17,175 nt of DNA from positions 1 to 17,175 of the forward strand of contig JAAZGU010000060.1 of the NCBI GenBank assembly GCA_012511085.1. The letters run 5' to 3'. Positions within the stretch are counted from its first letter, which is position 1. Every line of letters begins with the position of its first letter. Of the stretch, positions 6,066 to 13,754 are shown piece after piece. Source of the DNA: Erysipelothrix sp. GTDB taxonomy: Bacteria; Bacillota_I; Bacilli_A; Erysipelotrichales; Erysipelotrichaceae. A program made the translations under genes and the position numbers. Under the pieces are notes generated by a model. That model saw only the letters and a program-made list of their open reading frames with translations. It had not been told where the DNA came from and made no database searches.

Positions 6066-6965
6066 TCATTTACGACCGATGAGTTCGGATACCTCTGCTT
6101 TTGTTGGGAGTGCTTCTTGCGCACCCACTTTCGTTGTGGTTAAGGCGCCCGTTGCGTTGGCAATTTTGATGGAACTCATCAAACAATGCCCTTTGGCAAG
6201 ATTGGCCGCTAAGGCACCGCTGAAGGAATCACCTGCGGCGGTGGTATCAATAGCATTGACACGGTAACTTTCAACGCGTTGATCCATGCTGTCTGTTTTC
6301 ACATAACAGCCTTTGTCACCTAAGGTAACCACCACATTTTTAACCCCTTGATCGCGCAATATTTGAGCGCCCTTATGCGTTTCAAGGGAACTCGCTAAAC
6401 GCAAGAGTTCCGTTTCATTGGGCGTTAAGTAGGTAATCTTACTTAACAATTCACGACTTAGAGGTTGAGCTGGTGCGGGATTAAGTAACACATCGACCTT
6501 GGCCTGATGGGCAATCTCAGCAACCGCCTCCACTGTTTCAAGGGGAATCTCCAACTGCATCATCACCACATCCGCGGATTCAATGACATCCCGGTATTTC
6601 TCAATAATTTGTGGTGTCAGTTGTTGATTGGCACCCGGGTACACAACAATGGTGTTGCGCCCACTGTGGTCCACGTTGATGAGTGCGGTCCCTGTTGGAA
6701 TTTCACAAAATTCAACGCAACTCACATCAATGCCCTTTTCTTGCATTTTTTCCACTAAGGCATGGCCGATGATATCATCCCCAACCATCCCGATCATTTT
6801 CACATTATCTGAAAAGATGGCGGCTGCCATGGCTTGATTGGCTCCTTTACCACCACCTGATAATTTAAAATCATGAGCTAACAATGTTTCTCCGACAACC
6901 GGCAATTTGTTCACAACTGCCGTGTAATCCATGTTGACACTACCGACTACGACAATATTTCCCAT
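6066..6965 (-). CDS. rbsK: Ribokinase (PfkB family)
   Basis: A 299-residue cytosolic sugar kinase that phosphorylates D-ribose at O5 with ATP. N-terminal 'GSVNMDYTAVVNKLPVVGET' (8-26) and 'GGGKGANQAMAAA' (37-49) form the ribose site. 'NPAPAQPL' (162-169) and 'TPNETE' (181-186) are ribokinase-type motifs. PfkB signature 2 is 'DTTAAGDSFSGAL' (240-252) with catalytic base Asp246. 'TLGDKGCYV' (214-222) belongs to the nucleotide site. Length fits ribokinase (about 300-310). I chose 6965 (MGNIVVVGS) over an in-frame ATG at 7019 because GAGGTGA precedes it and the N-terminus matches the family. No ribose transporter, RbsD or RbsR is nearby, so salvage of ribose from nucleosides is a likely role; another PfkB sugar substrate cannot be excluded. 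Confidence 0.88.
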   Translation of the reverse strand: MGNIVVVGSVNMDYTAVVNKLPVVGETLLAHDFKLSGGGKGANQAMAAAIFSDNVKMIGMVGDDIIGHALVEKMQEKGIDVSCVEFCEIPTGTALINVDHSGRNTIVVYPGANQQLTPQIIEKYRDVIESADVVMMQLEIPLETVEAVAEIAHQAKVDVLLNPAPAQPLSRELLSKITYLTPNETELLRLASSLETHKGAQILRDQGVKNVVVTLGDKGCYVKTDSMDQRVESYRVNAIDTTAAGDSFSGALAANLAKGHCLMSSIKIANATGALTTTKVGAQEALPTKAEVSELIGRK

Positions 6966-6999
6966 TATTTCACCTCGACTTATTGCATCTCTTTGTCTC

Positions 7000-7109
7000 A
7001 TTATAACGCACAAAACCATGAAATTGGTTCAGTCCATGCATGTTTCGTTCGACAATTTTCAATTCGCATTTCTGCGTGCAAAACCAATTTTCTTAGCTTA
7101 ATTATAGCA
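7000..7109 (-). promoter_or_regulatory. Upstream region of rbsK with two -10 candidates
   Basis: On the minus strand there is a TATAAT at 7000-7005 (35 bases before the start, no clear -35) and an extended -10 TGCTATAAT at 7101-7109. If the second is used the leader is about 125 bases. Between them AAATTGGTT (7021-7029) and AACCAATTT (7082-7090) form an inverted repeat 52 bases apart, and TGAAATTGGTTCA (7019-7031) has short palindromic ends. Either could be an operator; nothing assigns a regulator. Confidence 0.4.
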
Positions 7110-7172
7110 CAAACCCACCACAACACGATGACTATGTTAATTTTTTATCAAACTTAGAGTACAAACCGCAGT

Positions 7173-7202
7173 TTGCCTTTCACCGGTGATATCTTATATA
7201 AT
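7173..7202 (+). promoter_or_regulatory. Promoter of asnA with a palindrome in the spacer
   Basis: TTGCCT (7173-7178), an 18-base spacer and TATAAT (7197-7202). The spacer contains the perfect 10-base palindrome TCACCGGTGA (7180-7189). The predicted transcription start leaves only about a dozen bases before ATG 7222, just enough for GGGAG. A longer transcript from further upstream is possible. Confidence 0.6.
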
Positions 7203-7221
7203 CAAACAATGGGAGCTAACT

Positions 7222-8220
7222 ATGATTGTATACCCGAATAATTACAAACATTACTTGAATGTCGTGGAGACCGAATTGGCGATTAAAGCGATTAAAGACA
7301 TGTTCGAAACCGAACTTTCTTTAGCGCTTAATTTAATCCGAGTCAGTGCCCCGCTTTTTGTGGAAGCCGATTCAGGTTTTAATGATCAATTGGTCGGACA
7401 AGCACAACCCGTGCGGTTTTATAGTGATGATGTTGGGAAAACCTTGGAAATCGTACAATCGCTAGCCAAGTGGAAACGCTTCGCGCTCGCCCGCTATGAT
7501 TTTAAGATCAACCAAGGTCTTTACACGGACATGAACGCCATTCGTAAGGACGAACAACTCGACAACATTCATTCCATTTTAGTCGATCAGTGGGATTGGG
7601 AATTAATCATTGAACCTCACGACCGTACTTTGGAAAAACTAAAAGACGTGGTACGCAAAATCTACGATGTGCTCTTGAAGGTGGAAGCCATGGTTGAAAA
7701 AACATTTGATCTGCAAGCTTCGCTGTCTAAAAACATCCACTTCATAACGAGCCAAGCGCTTTTGGATCGCTACCCGGATTTACCACAAAAAGAACGTGAA
7801 AAAGCTTACGCCAAACAACACGGCAGTGTGTTTGTTTTACAAATTGGTGATCGCCTCAGTCATGGTCAACCTCATGAAGAACGCGCGTTTGACTACGATG
7901 ATTGGTCCCTCAATGGTGATTTACTCATCTATTACCCGTTGCTTGAAGATGTCATTGAATTATCTTCCATGGGGATTCGCGTCACCAAAACCGAACTGCT
8001 TTATCAAAGCAAACAAGCCAAGCAAGAAGCGCAATTGGCCCAAGCCTATCATCAAATGGTCTTAAAGGATCAACTACCAATCACGATCGGTGGTGGCATT
8101 GGTCAATCACGCATGTGTTTAATCTTGCTGAAAAAAGCACACATTGGTGAAGTGCAAGCGACCACATGGCCACAAACCATGGAGGCTGAAGCAAAAGCCA
8201 AAGGAATTTTCTTTCTCTAA
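7222..8220 (+). CDS. asnA: Aspartate-ammonia ligase (asparagine synthetase A)
   Basis: A 332-residue cytosolic enzyme that makes asparagine from aspartate, ammonia and ATP, class II aminoacyl-tRNA-synthetase fold. It matches AsnA along its length (E. coli about 330): 'VSAPLFVEADSGFNDQL' (41-57), 'HSILVDQWDWE' (117-127), 'HEERAFDYDDW' (218-228) and the ATP motif 'GGGIGQSR' (290-297). The start at 7222 (MIVYPNNYKHY) follows GGGAG; the in-frame upstream start at 7186 would precede the -10 element and lacks a binding site. It is a single-gene unit between its own promoter and a terminator. Being ammonia-dependent, it needs no glutaminase partner. Confidence 0.96.
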   Translation: MIVYPNNYKHYLNVVETELAIKAIKDMFETELSLALNLIRVSAPLFVEADSGFNDQLVGQAQPVRFYSDDVGKTLEIVQSLAKWKRFALARYDFKINQGLYTDMNAIRKDEQLDNIHSILVDQWDWELIIEPHDRTLEKLKDVVRKIYDVLLKVEAMVEKTFDLQASLSKNIHFITSQALLDRYPDLPQKEREKAYAKQHGSVFVLQIGDRLSHGQPHEERAFDYDDWSLNGDLLIYYPLLEDVIELSSMGIRVTKTELLYQSKQAKQEAQLAQAYHQMVLKDQLPITIGGGIGQSRMCLILLKKAHIGEVQATTWPQTMEAEAKAKGIFFL

Positions 8221-8251
8221 CCCTACCCTTGATTAAAAGGGTTCTTTTTTT
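8219..8251 (+). terminator. Terminator of asnA
   Basis: ACCCTT (8225-8230) with AAGGGT (8237-8242), or alternatively AACCCT (8219-8224) with AGGGTT, followed by CTTTTTTT (8244-8251). It begins at the asnA stop codon. Confidence 0.85.
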
Positions 8252-8260
8252 GTTTTTTAC

Positions 8261-8308
8261 TTGAAAGCTTGGAAAAGTTGCTATATAATGTTTGATGTCA
8301 AACATTAT
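8261..8308 (+). promoter_or_regulatory. marR promoter with an overlapping palindromic operator
   Basis: TTGAAA (8261-8266), a 17-base spacer and TATAAT (8284-8289) form a near-consensus promoter. Over and just after the -10 lies a palindrome with perfect 11-base arms: ATAATGTTTGA (8285-8295), centre TG, TCAAACATTAT (8298-8308). The size and place are those of a MarR dimer site that blocks RNA polymerase, so autorepression of the marR-ABC operon is expected. Binding itself is inferred. Confidence 0.88.
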
Positions 8309-8321
8309 TTGAGGTGATACC

Positions 8322-8759
8322 ATGCATGAATCCATTGGTAAAGAAGTCAAAATCTTATCCAATCTTATCAACCGTTACATTACAAACATGAGTAACTTTC
8401 AAAAAGCACAACAAGCGACGAGCTCCAACACCTGGATCATCGCTTATTTAATTAGAAACAAAGATCAGGATGTCTTTCAAAAAGACTTAGAAAAAGCCTT
8501 CTCCATCACGCGCTCCACGACTTCCAAAGTCATTAAACTCATGGAGCAAAAGGAACTGATTAAGCGTGAACCAGTCACTTATGATCGACGTTTGAAGAAG
8601 CTGATCTTAACCGATAAAGCCTATGAACTTTATCATCATGTGAAAGCTGAATACCAACAATTGGAAACCTTATTAACACAAAACATAAGCAAGGCTGATA
8701 AAAAGTTGCTTATTGATTTACTTAAACAACTACAAACCAACATGAAAGAAACAATGTGA
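8322..8759 (+). CDS. MarR-family transcriptional repressor of the exporter operon
   Basis: A 145-residue winged helix-turn-helix protein. N- and C-terminal helices (about 5-30 and 105-142) form the dimer interface. The winged domain covers about 50-100: 'FQKDLEKAFSITRSTTSKVIKLMEQKELIKRE' includes the recognition helix, and 'DRRLKKLILTDKA' (88-100) is the wing with the family's Asp-Arg. MarR proteins bind palindromes as dimers and release DNA on binding phenolic ligands, drugs or on thiol oxidation; this one has no cysteine, which argues against thiol sensing. The start follows GAGGTGA. Its TGA stop overlaps the GAGG site of the ABC gene seven bases on. MarR-ABC-ABC operons such as S. suis satRAB are known precedents for regulated drug efflux. 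Confidence 0.94.
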   Translation: MHESIGKEVKILSNLINRYITNMSNFQKAQQATSSNTWIIAYLIRNKDQDVFQKDLEKAFSITRSTTSKVIKLMEQKELIKREPVTYDRRLKKLILTDKAYELYHHVKAEYQQLETLLTQNISKADKKLLIDLLKQLQTNMKETM

Positions 8760-8766
8760 GGTCATT

Positions 8767-10515
8767 ATGTCATTATATCGAAAACTATTAAAATCTGTCC
8801 GTGAATATAAGAAACCAAGCTTACAAACGCCCATGTTTGTGGCCTTTGAGGTGGCCATCGAAGTTGGGATACCGTTTCTCATGGCTTCTTTGATTGACTT
8901 GGGCATCGATGATGGTAATTTAAACGTCATCCTCAAGTTAGGTCTCATACTTTTATTGGGGGCGCTCTTAAAAATTATCTTTGGAGCACTTGCGGGCCGC
9001 AGCGCAGCCCGGGCATCCGCTGGGTTTGCGAAAAACCTCCGGCATGATATCTTTTATAAAATCCAGGACTTTTCATTTTCTAATTTGGATAAATATTCGA
9101 CGTCAAGTGTCATCACACGCGTGACTACCGACATCACCAACATTCAACATTCTTATCAAATGGTGATGCGCATGGCATCGCGGGCACCGATGATGTTGAC
9201 TTTTTCGCTCTTTGCAGCCTTTCAGATCAACCATCGTTTGTCCCTTATCTTTTTGGTCATTATTCCCATTTTAGGAACCGGGCTTTACTTTATTGTCGTC
9301 AACGCCCATCCAATTTTCAGACGCGTGTTTCGTACCTATGACAAACTCAATCGCGTCGTGCAAGAAAACCTGCATGGCATCCGCGTGGTCAAATCCTTTG
9401 TCCGTGAAGATTATGAGGTGGAAAAATTCAGCGACATCTCCCAAGAAATTCATGATGACTTTGTCAAAGCTGAGAAAATCCTGTCGTTCAACATGCCACT
9501 CATGCAGTTATCGGTCTACTCCGCCATTATTTTATTAGCTTGGTTTGGAGCTCGCTTAATTGTTCTGAGCGGTTCAGATCCCGTTGCCGGATTAACAACA
9601 GGTCAACTCATGAGTCTCATAACCTACACCATGCAAATTCTCATGAGCTTAATGATGCTTTCCTTCGTGCTGGTGATGATTGTGATTTCACGGGCATCGG
9701 TGGAACGGGTTGTGGAAATCCTTTCAGAAACAAGTGACCTTGTGAGTCCCAACCAGGGCATCACCCACCTTGAAGATGGATCCATTGAATTTAAAAACGT
9801 GTCCTTTGAATACCACGTTGAATCCGCAAAAAAGGTACTGGATAACATTAACTTTAAAATTGAAAGTGGCGCCACCGTCGGTGTGATTGGCGGCACCGGT
9901 TCTTCTAAAACCAGCCTTGTGCAACTGATTCCGCGCCTTTACGATGCGACGGAAGGTGAAATCCGAGTCGGTAACCACAACGTAAAAAACTATGATTTAA
10001 AAACCTTACGTGATCAAGTCGCCATGGTGCTGCAAAAGAATGTGCTTTTCGCAGGCACCATCAAAGAAAACTTACGATGGGGCGATGCTGATGCCAGCGA
10101 TGCTGAGCTGATCGCTGCCGCAAAAATTGCACAAGCCCACAATTTCATCATGAGTTTTCCCGATGGTTACGACCATATGATTGAACAAGGCGGTACCAAC
10201 GTTTCCGGTGGTCAAAAACAACGGTTAACGATTGCGCGCGCCTTGTTGAAACAACCAAAAATATTAATCTTAGATGACTCCACAAGCGCCATTGACATGA
10301 AAACCGATGCCCAATTACGGGAAGCTTTTGCCAATGATATTCCCAACACCACAAAGATTATCATTGCGCAACGCATCGAATCCATTAAAGATGCGGATTT
10401 CATCATCGTCATGGACGACGGTAAAATTGATGGTCTCGGCAATCACGATGAATTGCTTGCCAACAACCTCATCTACCAAGAAGTGTATTATTCCCAACAG
10501 AAAGGAGATGCCTAA
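8767..10515 (+). CDS. Heterodimeric ABC exporter, subunit with the degenerate ATPase site
   Basis: A 582-residue half-transporter: six membrane segments (about 22-310), then the ATPase domain (about 338-582). Walker A is 'GGTGSSKTS' (375-383), with Ser380 where Gly usually precedes Lys381. The signature is 'NVSGGQKQR' (478-486). Walker B is 'ILILDDSTSAID', with Asp504 in place of the catalytic Glu. The switch residue is Gln535 ('IIAQRI') instead of His. These changes mark the non-catalytic partner of heterodimeric exporters such as TM287/288, BmrCD and LmrCD. It should pair with the product of the next gene to export lipophilic compounds or drugs. The gene lies seven bases after marR and one base before the second subunit. 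The substrate is unknown. Confidence 0.95.
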   Translation: MSLYRKLLKSVREYKKPSLQTPMFVAFEVAIEVGIPFLMASLIDLGIDDGNLNVILKLGLILLLGALLKIIFGALAGRSAARASAGFAKNLRHDIFYKIQDFSFSNLDKYSTSSVITRVTTDITNIQHSYQMVMRMASRAPMMLTFSLFAAFQINHRLSLIFLVIIPILGTGLYFIVVNAHPIFRRVFRTYDKLNRVVQENLHGIRVVKSFVREDYEVEKFSDISQEIHDDFVKAEKILSFNMPLMQLSVYSAIILLAWFGARLIVLSGSDPVAGLTTGQLMSLITYTMQILMSLMMLSFVLVMIVISRASVERVVEILSETSDLVSPNQGITHLEDGSIEFKNVSFEYHVESAKKVLDNINFKIESGATVGVIGGTGSSKTSLVQLIPRLYDATEGEIRVGNHNVKNYDLKTLRDQVAMVLQKNVLFAGTIKENLRWGDADASDAELIAAAKIAQAHNFIMSFPDGYDHMIEQGGTNVSGGQKQRLTIARALLKQPKILILDDSTSAIDMKTDAQLREAFANDIPNTTKIIIAQRIESIKDADFIIVMDDGKIDGLGNHDELLANNLIYQEVYYSQQKGDA

Positions 10516-10516
10516 A

Positions 10517-12439
10517 ATGACCCGCAGAGTTCCTGATAAAATTAAAGATCGACCTAAATTTAGTCACATAAAAAAAGAGACCTTGTTTCGGCTCTTGGAT
10601 TACATTGGCCGCTTTAAGGTCCAACTCACAATCGTTGTCATCGCCATTATCATCAGTGCCGTTGCCAACGCATCGATCGCTGTCTTTTTAAAGATCTTGA
10701 TTGATAACCACATTGCGCCTTTGCTTTTAGAAAGCAACCCGCAATTCGATGGTTTGCGCCGCGTGATTGGCGCGATGGCGACCCTCTTTGGGGTTGGCAT
10801 CTTCAGTGGTTTTTTATACAACCGGATTATGGCAATCGTCTCGCAAGGGGTGCTCAAACAAATTCGTGATGAAGTGTTCACGGCCTTGCAACGTTTACCA
10901 ATCAAATATTTTGATAGCCACAGTCATGGTGACATCATGAGTCATTTCACCAATGACATTGATACCCTACGGCAAATGATTTCACAAAGCTTGCCGCAAG
11001 TGTTCTCATCCACCATTACCGTGATTGCGGTCTTGATGGCCATGTTGTTTTTAAGTGTGTGGCTCACCTTGTTTGTCTTGGTGTTTGTTGTGATTGTGCT
11101 CTTTGTGGTACGTAAGATCGCAAGCCGCTCCGGCACCTTCTTTGTCAAACAACAACGTGCTTTAGGGGATGTTAACGGGTATGTGGAAGAAATGATCCAC
11201 GGTCAAAAAGTGGTGAAAGTCTTTACTTACGAAGCGCGTTCCAAAGCAGTATTTAATGAAAAGAATGAACAGCTCGCCCACTTTGCAACCCAGGCCAACA
11301 CTTACGCCAACATCTTGATGCCAATCATGAACAGTTTGGGCTACATCCAATACGTGCTCTTGGCACTGGTTGGTGGTACCTTGTCCGTGTATGGTCTGAC
11401 TAACATTTCCCTCATGGGCGTGAGTCCCTTAACCCTGGGTGTCATCGCATCGTTTCTGCAATTATCGCGCAACTTCATTCAACCGATTGCCCAAGTTTCC
11501 CAACAACTCAACTCCGTGATTCTCGCACTGGCGGGTGCGGAACGTATCTTTGAGCTCTTGGATCAAGAACCAGAGTTCGACGATGGCTTTGTGAGCTTGG
11601 TCAACGTGCAAGAAGTTAATGGTGAACTGGTCATCTGTGAAGAATGCACCCAAAAATGGGCATGGAAGCACCCACGTCCCGATGGCACCTTCACCTTGAT
11701 TCCACTGGCTGGGGATGTGCGCTTCTTTGATGTCGATTTCTCATACGATGACATTAATCTAGTCCTCAAGGACATTACCCTGTATGCGAAACCGGGTCAA
11801 AAAGTTGCACTGGTAGGGGCAACCGGCGCCGGTAAAACAACCATCACCAACTTGATTAATCGTTTTTATGATATTGCGGATGGGAAAATCCAATACGACA
11901 CCATCAACATCAATAATATTAAAAAGAGTGATTTACGTCGTTCACTCGGAATGGTGTTGCAGGATGTCCACCTCTTCACGGGCAGTGTCATGGATAACAT
12001 TCGTTACGGAAATTTAAACGCCACAGATGAGCAATGCATTGAAGCGGCAAAACTTGCCAATGCTCATGGTTTTATTTCTATGTTGCCCCAGGGTTATGAC
12101 ACCATCATCTCGGGCTCCATCGATGGCTTATCGCAAGGTCAGCGCCAATTAATTTCGATTGCGCGCGCTGCGGTTGCGAATCCACCGGTGATGATTTTGG
12201 ATGAAGCGACTTCGTCCATTGACACCCGTACCGAAGCAATTGTCCAACAAGGCATGGACCAATTGATGGACGGCCGTACCGTCTTTGTGATTGCCCATCG
12301 TTTAAGTACCGTTAAAAATGCGAACGTCATCATGGTCATTGACCAGGGTCGCATCATTGAACGCGGTGATCATGACCAACTCTTAGCGGAGCAGGGTCAT
12401 TACTATAAACTCTACACCGGAGAATTTGAATTAAGTTAA
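10517..12439 (+). CDS. Heterodimeric ABC exporter, catalytic subunit
   Basis: A 640-residue half-transporter with six membrane segments (about 33-335) and an ATPase domain (about 398-640). Walker A 'GATGAGKTT' (434-442), Walker B 'MILDEATSSID' (559-569) with catalytic Glu563, and His594 ('VIAHRLSTVK') are intact. The signature is 'LSQGQRQL' (538-545), the non-canonical form that matches degenerate sites in TM288-like subunits. Thus one complete ATP site is built from this subunit's Walker motifs and the partner's SGGQ. A segment at about 355-398 between the two domains is an insert relative to simple exporters and holds Cys374/Cys377 (CEEC) and 'WAWKHPRPDGTF'. ATG 10517 is preferred over the in-frame ATG 10508, since AAAGGAG (10501-10507) is correctly spaced only for 10517. 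The gene is one base after the partner's stop. Confidence 0.95.
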   Translation: MTRRVPDKIKDRPKFSHIKKETLFRLLDYIGRFKVQLTIVVIAIIISAVANASIAVFLKILIDNHIAPLLLESNPQFDGLRRVIGAMATLFGVGIFSGFLYNRIMAIVSQGVLKQIRDEVFTALQRLPIKYFDSHSHGDIMSHFTNDIDTLRQMISQSLPQVFSSTITVIAVLMAMLFLSVWLTLFVLVFVVIVLFVVRKIASRSGTFFVKQQRALGDVNGYVEEMIHGQKVVKVFTYEARSKAVFNEKNEQLAHFATQANTYANILMPIMNSLGYIQYVLLALVGGTLSVYGLTNISLMGVSPLTLGVIASFLQLSRNFIQPIAQVSQQLNSVILALAGAERIFELLDQEPEFDDGFVSLVNVQEVNGELVICEECTQKWAWKHPRPDGTFTLIPLAGDVRFFDVDFSYDDINLVLKDITLYAKPGQKVALVGATGAGKTTITNLINRFYDIADGKIQYDTININNIKKSDLRRSLGMVLQDVHLFTGSVMDNIRYGNLNATDEQCIEAAKLANAHGFISMLPQGYDTIISGSIDGLSQGQRQLISIARAAVANPPVMILDEATSSIDTRTEAIVQQGMDQLMDGRTVFVIAHRLSTVKNANVIMVIDQGRIIERGDHDQLLAEQGHYYKLYTGEFELS

Positions 12440-12462
12440 CCAAGCGCATGCTTGGTTTTTTT
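12438..12462 (+). terminator. Terminator of the marR-ABC operon
   Basis: AACCAAGC (12438-12445), loop GCAT, GCTTGGTT (12450-12457), followed by Ts to 12462. It overlaps the stop codon of the second ABC gene. Confidence 0.92.
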
Positions 12463-12473
12463 AAGCACTTTGT

Positions 12474-12500
12474 TTGTATAAATCATGTTTATTCATACAA
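12474..12500 (+). promoter_or_regulatory. Imperfect palindrome over the likely promoter of the MhqO-type gene
   Basis: TTGTAT (12474-12479) and ATACAA (12495-12500) are outer arms of a 27-base imperfect palindrome, with further matches inside (AAT/ATT). It contains a -10-like TATAAA (12477-12482) and lies 23 bases before the start codon. A -35 is unclear; TTGGTT in the preceding terminator is 19 to 21 bases away. It is a candidate repressor site, and the half ATCATGTTT resembles ATAATGTTT of the marR operator. Confidence 0.45.
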
Positions 12501-12523
12501 TGAAGTTAAAAAGGAGAACCCCT

Positions 12524-13510
12524 ATGAAACCACTGATTGGCGTGCATCATGTGACCGCAATCACCAGTGATGCAAAACGCATTTATGAATTTTATACCTA
12601 TGTTTTGGGTATGCGTCTTGTGAAAAAAACCATCAATCAAGACGACATCAACACCTATCATCTCTACCTTGCCGATGATATCGGCAGTCCGGGTACCGTC
12701 ATGACCTTCTTTGATTTTAAACATATTCAAGCGGCCCAAAAAGGATCCGATGCATTTACCAAAACCAGCTTTCGCGTACCCAGCGACGCGGCATTGCTTT
12801 ATTATAAAAAACGCTTTGAGAAATACGATATTGAACATGGTGACATCACCACCCTCTTTGGAAAACAAGTCTTATTTTTCAATGACTTTGATAAGCAGGA
12901 ATACTTTCTAATCTCTGATGCCTTGGATGCGGGTGTTGGAAGTGGCATCAGCTGGAAAAAAGGACCGGTGCCTAACGAATTTGCGATTACCGGCTTAGGC
13001 CCTGTCTACACACGCAGCAGCGATTTGCAAACCTTAAGCAACGTGCTAACAAACTTGCTCTCTTTTAAAAAAGTTGACCAAGCCGCGGATTTGCATTTGT
13101 TTGAAACCGGTGATGGTGGCAACGGCGCCAGCATCATCGTTGAACATGTCAACAATTACAGCCCCACCAGACAAGGCTACGGTGGCATTCATCATGTCGC
13201 ATTTCGGGTTGCTGACAAGCACCATTTGGCGCAGTGGCGTGATCACTACAACACTCACAACATTCGCCATTCTAATTTGATTGATCGCTTTTATTTCCGT
13301 TCCCTTTATGCGCGCTTGTACCCAGGCTTACTCTTTGAGTTAGCCACCGATGGACCTGGCTTTATTGATGATGTGGAACACTATGACATCTTAGGAGAAA
13401 CGCTCTCCTTACCGCAAGCCTTTGAACAACACCGCGCTTTGATTGAAACAACCCTTGAAGGATTTGACACCGTACGCTCCACCAAAGACTTCCCAAAAGA
13501 ATATTTGTAA
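12524..13510 (+). CDS. MhqO-type ring-cleaving dioxygenase / glyoxalase-superfamily protein
   Basis: A 328-residue protein of two vicinal-oxygen-chelate modules. It resembles Bacillus MhqO/MhqA: 'GVHHVTAITSDAKRIYEFY' and 'LGMRLVKKTINQDDINTYHLYLADDIGSPGT' in the first module (6-58), and 'GYGGIHHVAFRVAD' (218-231) plus 'RSLYARLYPGLLFELATDGPGF' (259-280) in the second. The probable metal ligands are His9, His224 and Glu272, the usual His-His-Glu set. Bacillus homologues are induced by quinones and catechols through the MarR-type repressor MhqR and are proposed to open thiol-quinone adducts or hydroquinones; activity here is inferred. The start at 12524 follows AAAAAGGAG and gives the family N-terminus; an in-frame ATG at 12485 falls inside the palindrome. 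It is a single-gene unit next to a marR-controlled exporter. Confidence 0.9.
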   Translation: MKPLIGVHHVTAITSDAKRIYEFYTYVLGMRLVKKTINQDDINTYHLYLADDIGSPGTVMTFFDFKHIQAAQKGSDAFTKTSFRVPSDAALLYYKKRFEKYDIEHGDITTLFGKQVLFFNDFDKQEYFLISDALDAGVGSGISWKKGPVPNEFAITGLGPVYTRSSDLQTLSNVLTNLLSFKKVDQAADLHLFETGDGGNGASIIVEHVNNYSPTRQGYGGIHHVAFRVADKHHLAQWRDHYNTHNIRHSNLIDRFYFRSLYARLYPGLLFELATDGPGFIDDVEHYDILGETLSLPQAFEQHRALIETTLEGFDTVRSTKDFPKEYL

Positions 13511-13594
13511 TTTGTGATTGAACGCACTTTTACACACAAAGTCGCTTTCGCTTGAATTTCAAGAAAATTAAAATAAAATAAAAATTAGAGTAAC

Positions 13595-13639
13595 AGAAAC
13601 ACCACTAAACAGTAGCATTTAGCGGTGTTTCTTGTTTTT
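13595..13639 (+). terminator. Terminator after the MhqO-type gene
   Basis: AGAAACACC-A-CTAAA (13595-13609) pairs with TTTAG-C-GGTGTTTCT (13618-13632), one mismatch, then TGTTTTT. It is 84 bases beyond the stop codon. In between lies a 13-base palindrome CTTGAATTTCAAG (13551-13563) and an A-rich stretch with no gene. Confidence 0.88.
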
Positions 13640-13680
13640 AGATACCCCTTATAAATAAGACCTGTGAAAAGGTGTGATGA

Positions 13681-13735
13681 TTGTGAGAAATGGTGCATTA
13701 TGATATAAATGATGTGATACTATCAACTCAGTATC
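13681..13735 (+). promoter_or_regulatory. Promoter and candidate operator of the siderophore operon
   Basis: TTGTGA (13681-13686), a 17-base spacer and TGATATAAA (-10 at 13704-13709, extended form). At the expected transcription start is an inverted repeat GATACT (13716-13721) / AGTATC (13730-13735), 8-base spacer. An iron repressor (Fur or DtxR type) is expected for such an operon. Neither this repeat nor the AT-rich stretch over the -10 is a good match to the Fur consensus, so the regulator is open. Confidence 0.6.
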
Positions 13736-13754
13736 CGAAAGGTGGAATCCAACA

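Noticed and set aside
7019..7110. Possible riboswitch or small RNA upstream of rbsK
   Set aside because: Only scattered short repeats were seen; no recognisable aptamer core and no terminator-like hairpin with a U-tract.
7186..7221. Upstream in-frame starts for asnA (7186), and similarly for plsY (3879) and rbsK (7019)
   Set aside because: They precede or overlap promoter elements, lack binding sites and do not match family N-termini.
10307..10516. N-terminal extension of the second ABC subunit inside the first ABC gene
   Set aside because: The extra 70 residues read the end of the first subunit in another frame; the ribosome binding site and homology place the start at 10517.
12506..12868. 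120-codon minus-strand ORF inside the MhqO-type gene
   Set aside because: It is a shadow of a recognised gene, with no binding site and no family pattern.
13696..13716. Fur box over the siderophore promoter -10
   Set aside because: The stretch CATTATGATATAAATGATG has Fur-like hexamers but a weak palindrome; AT-rich promoter sequence explains it as well.
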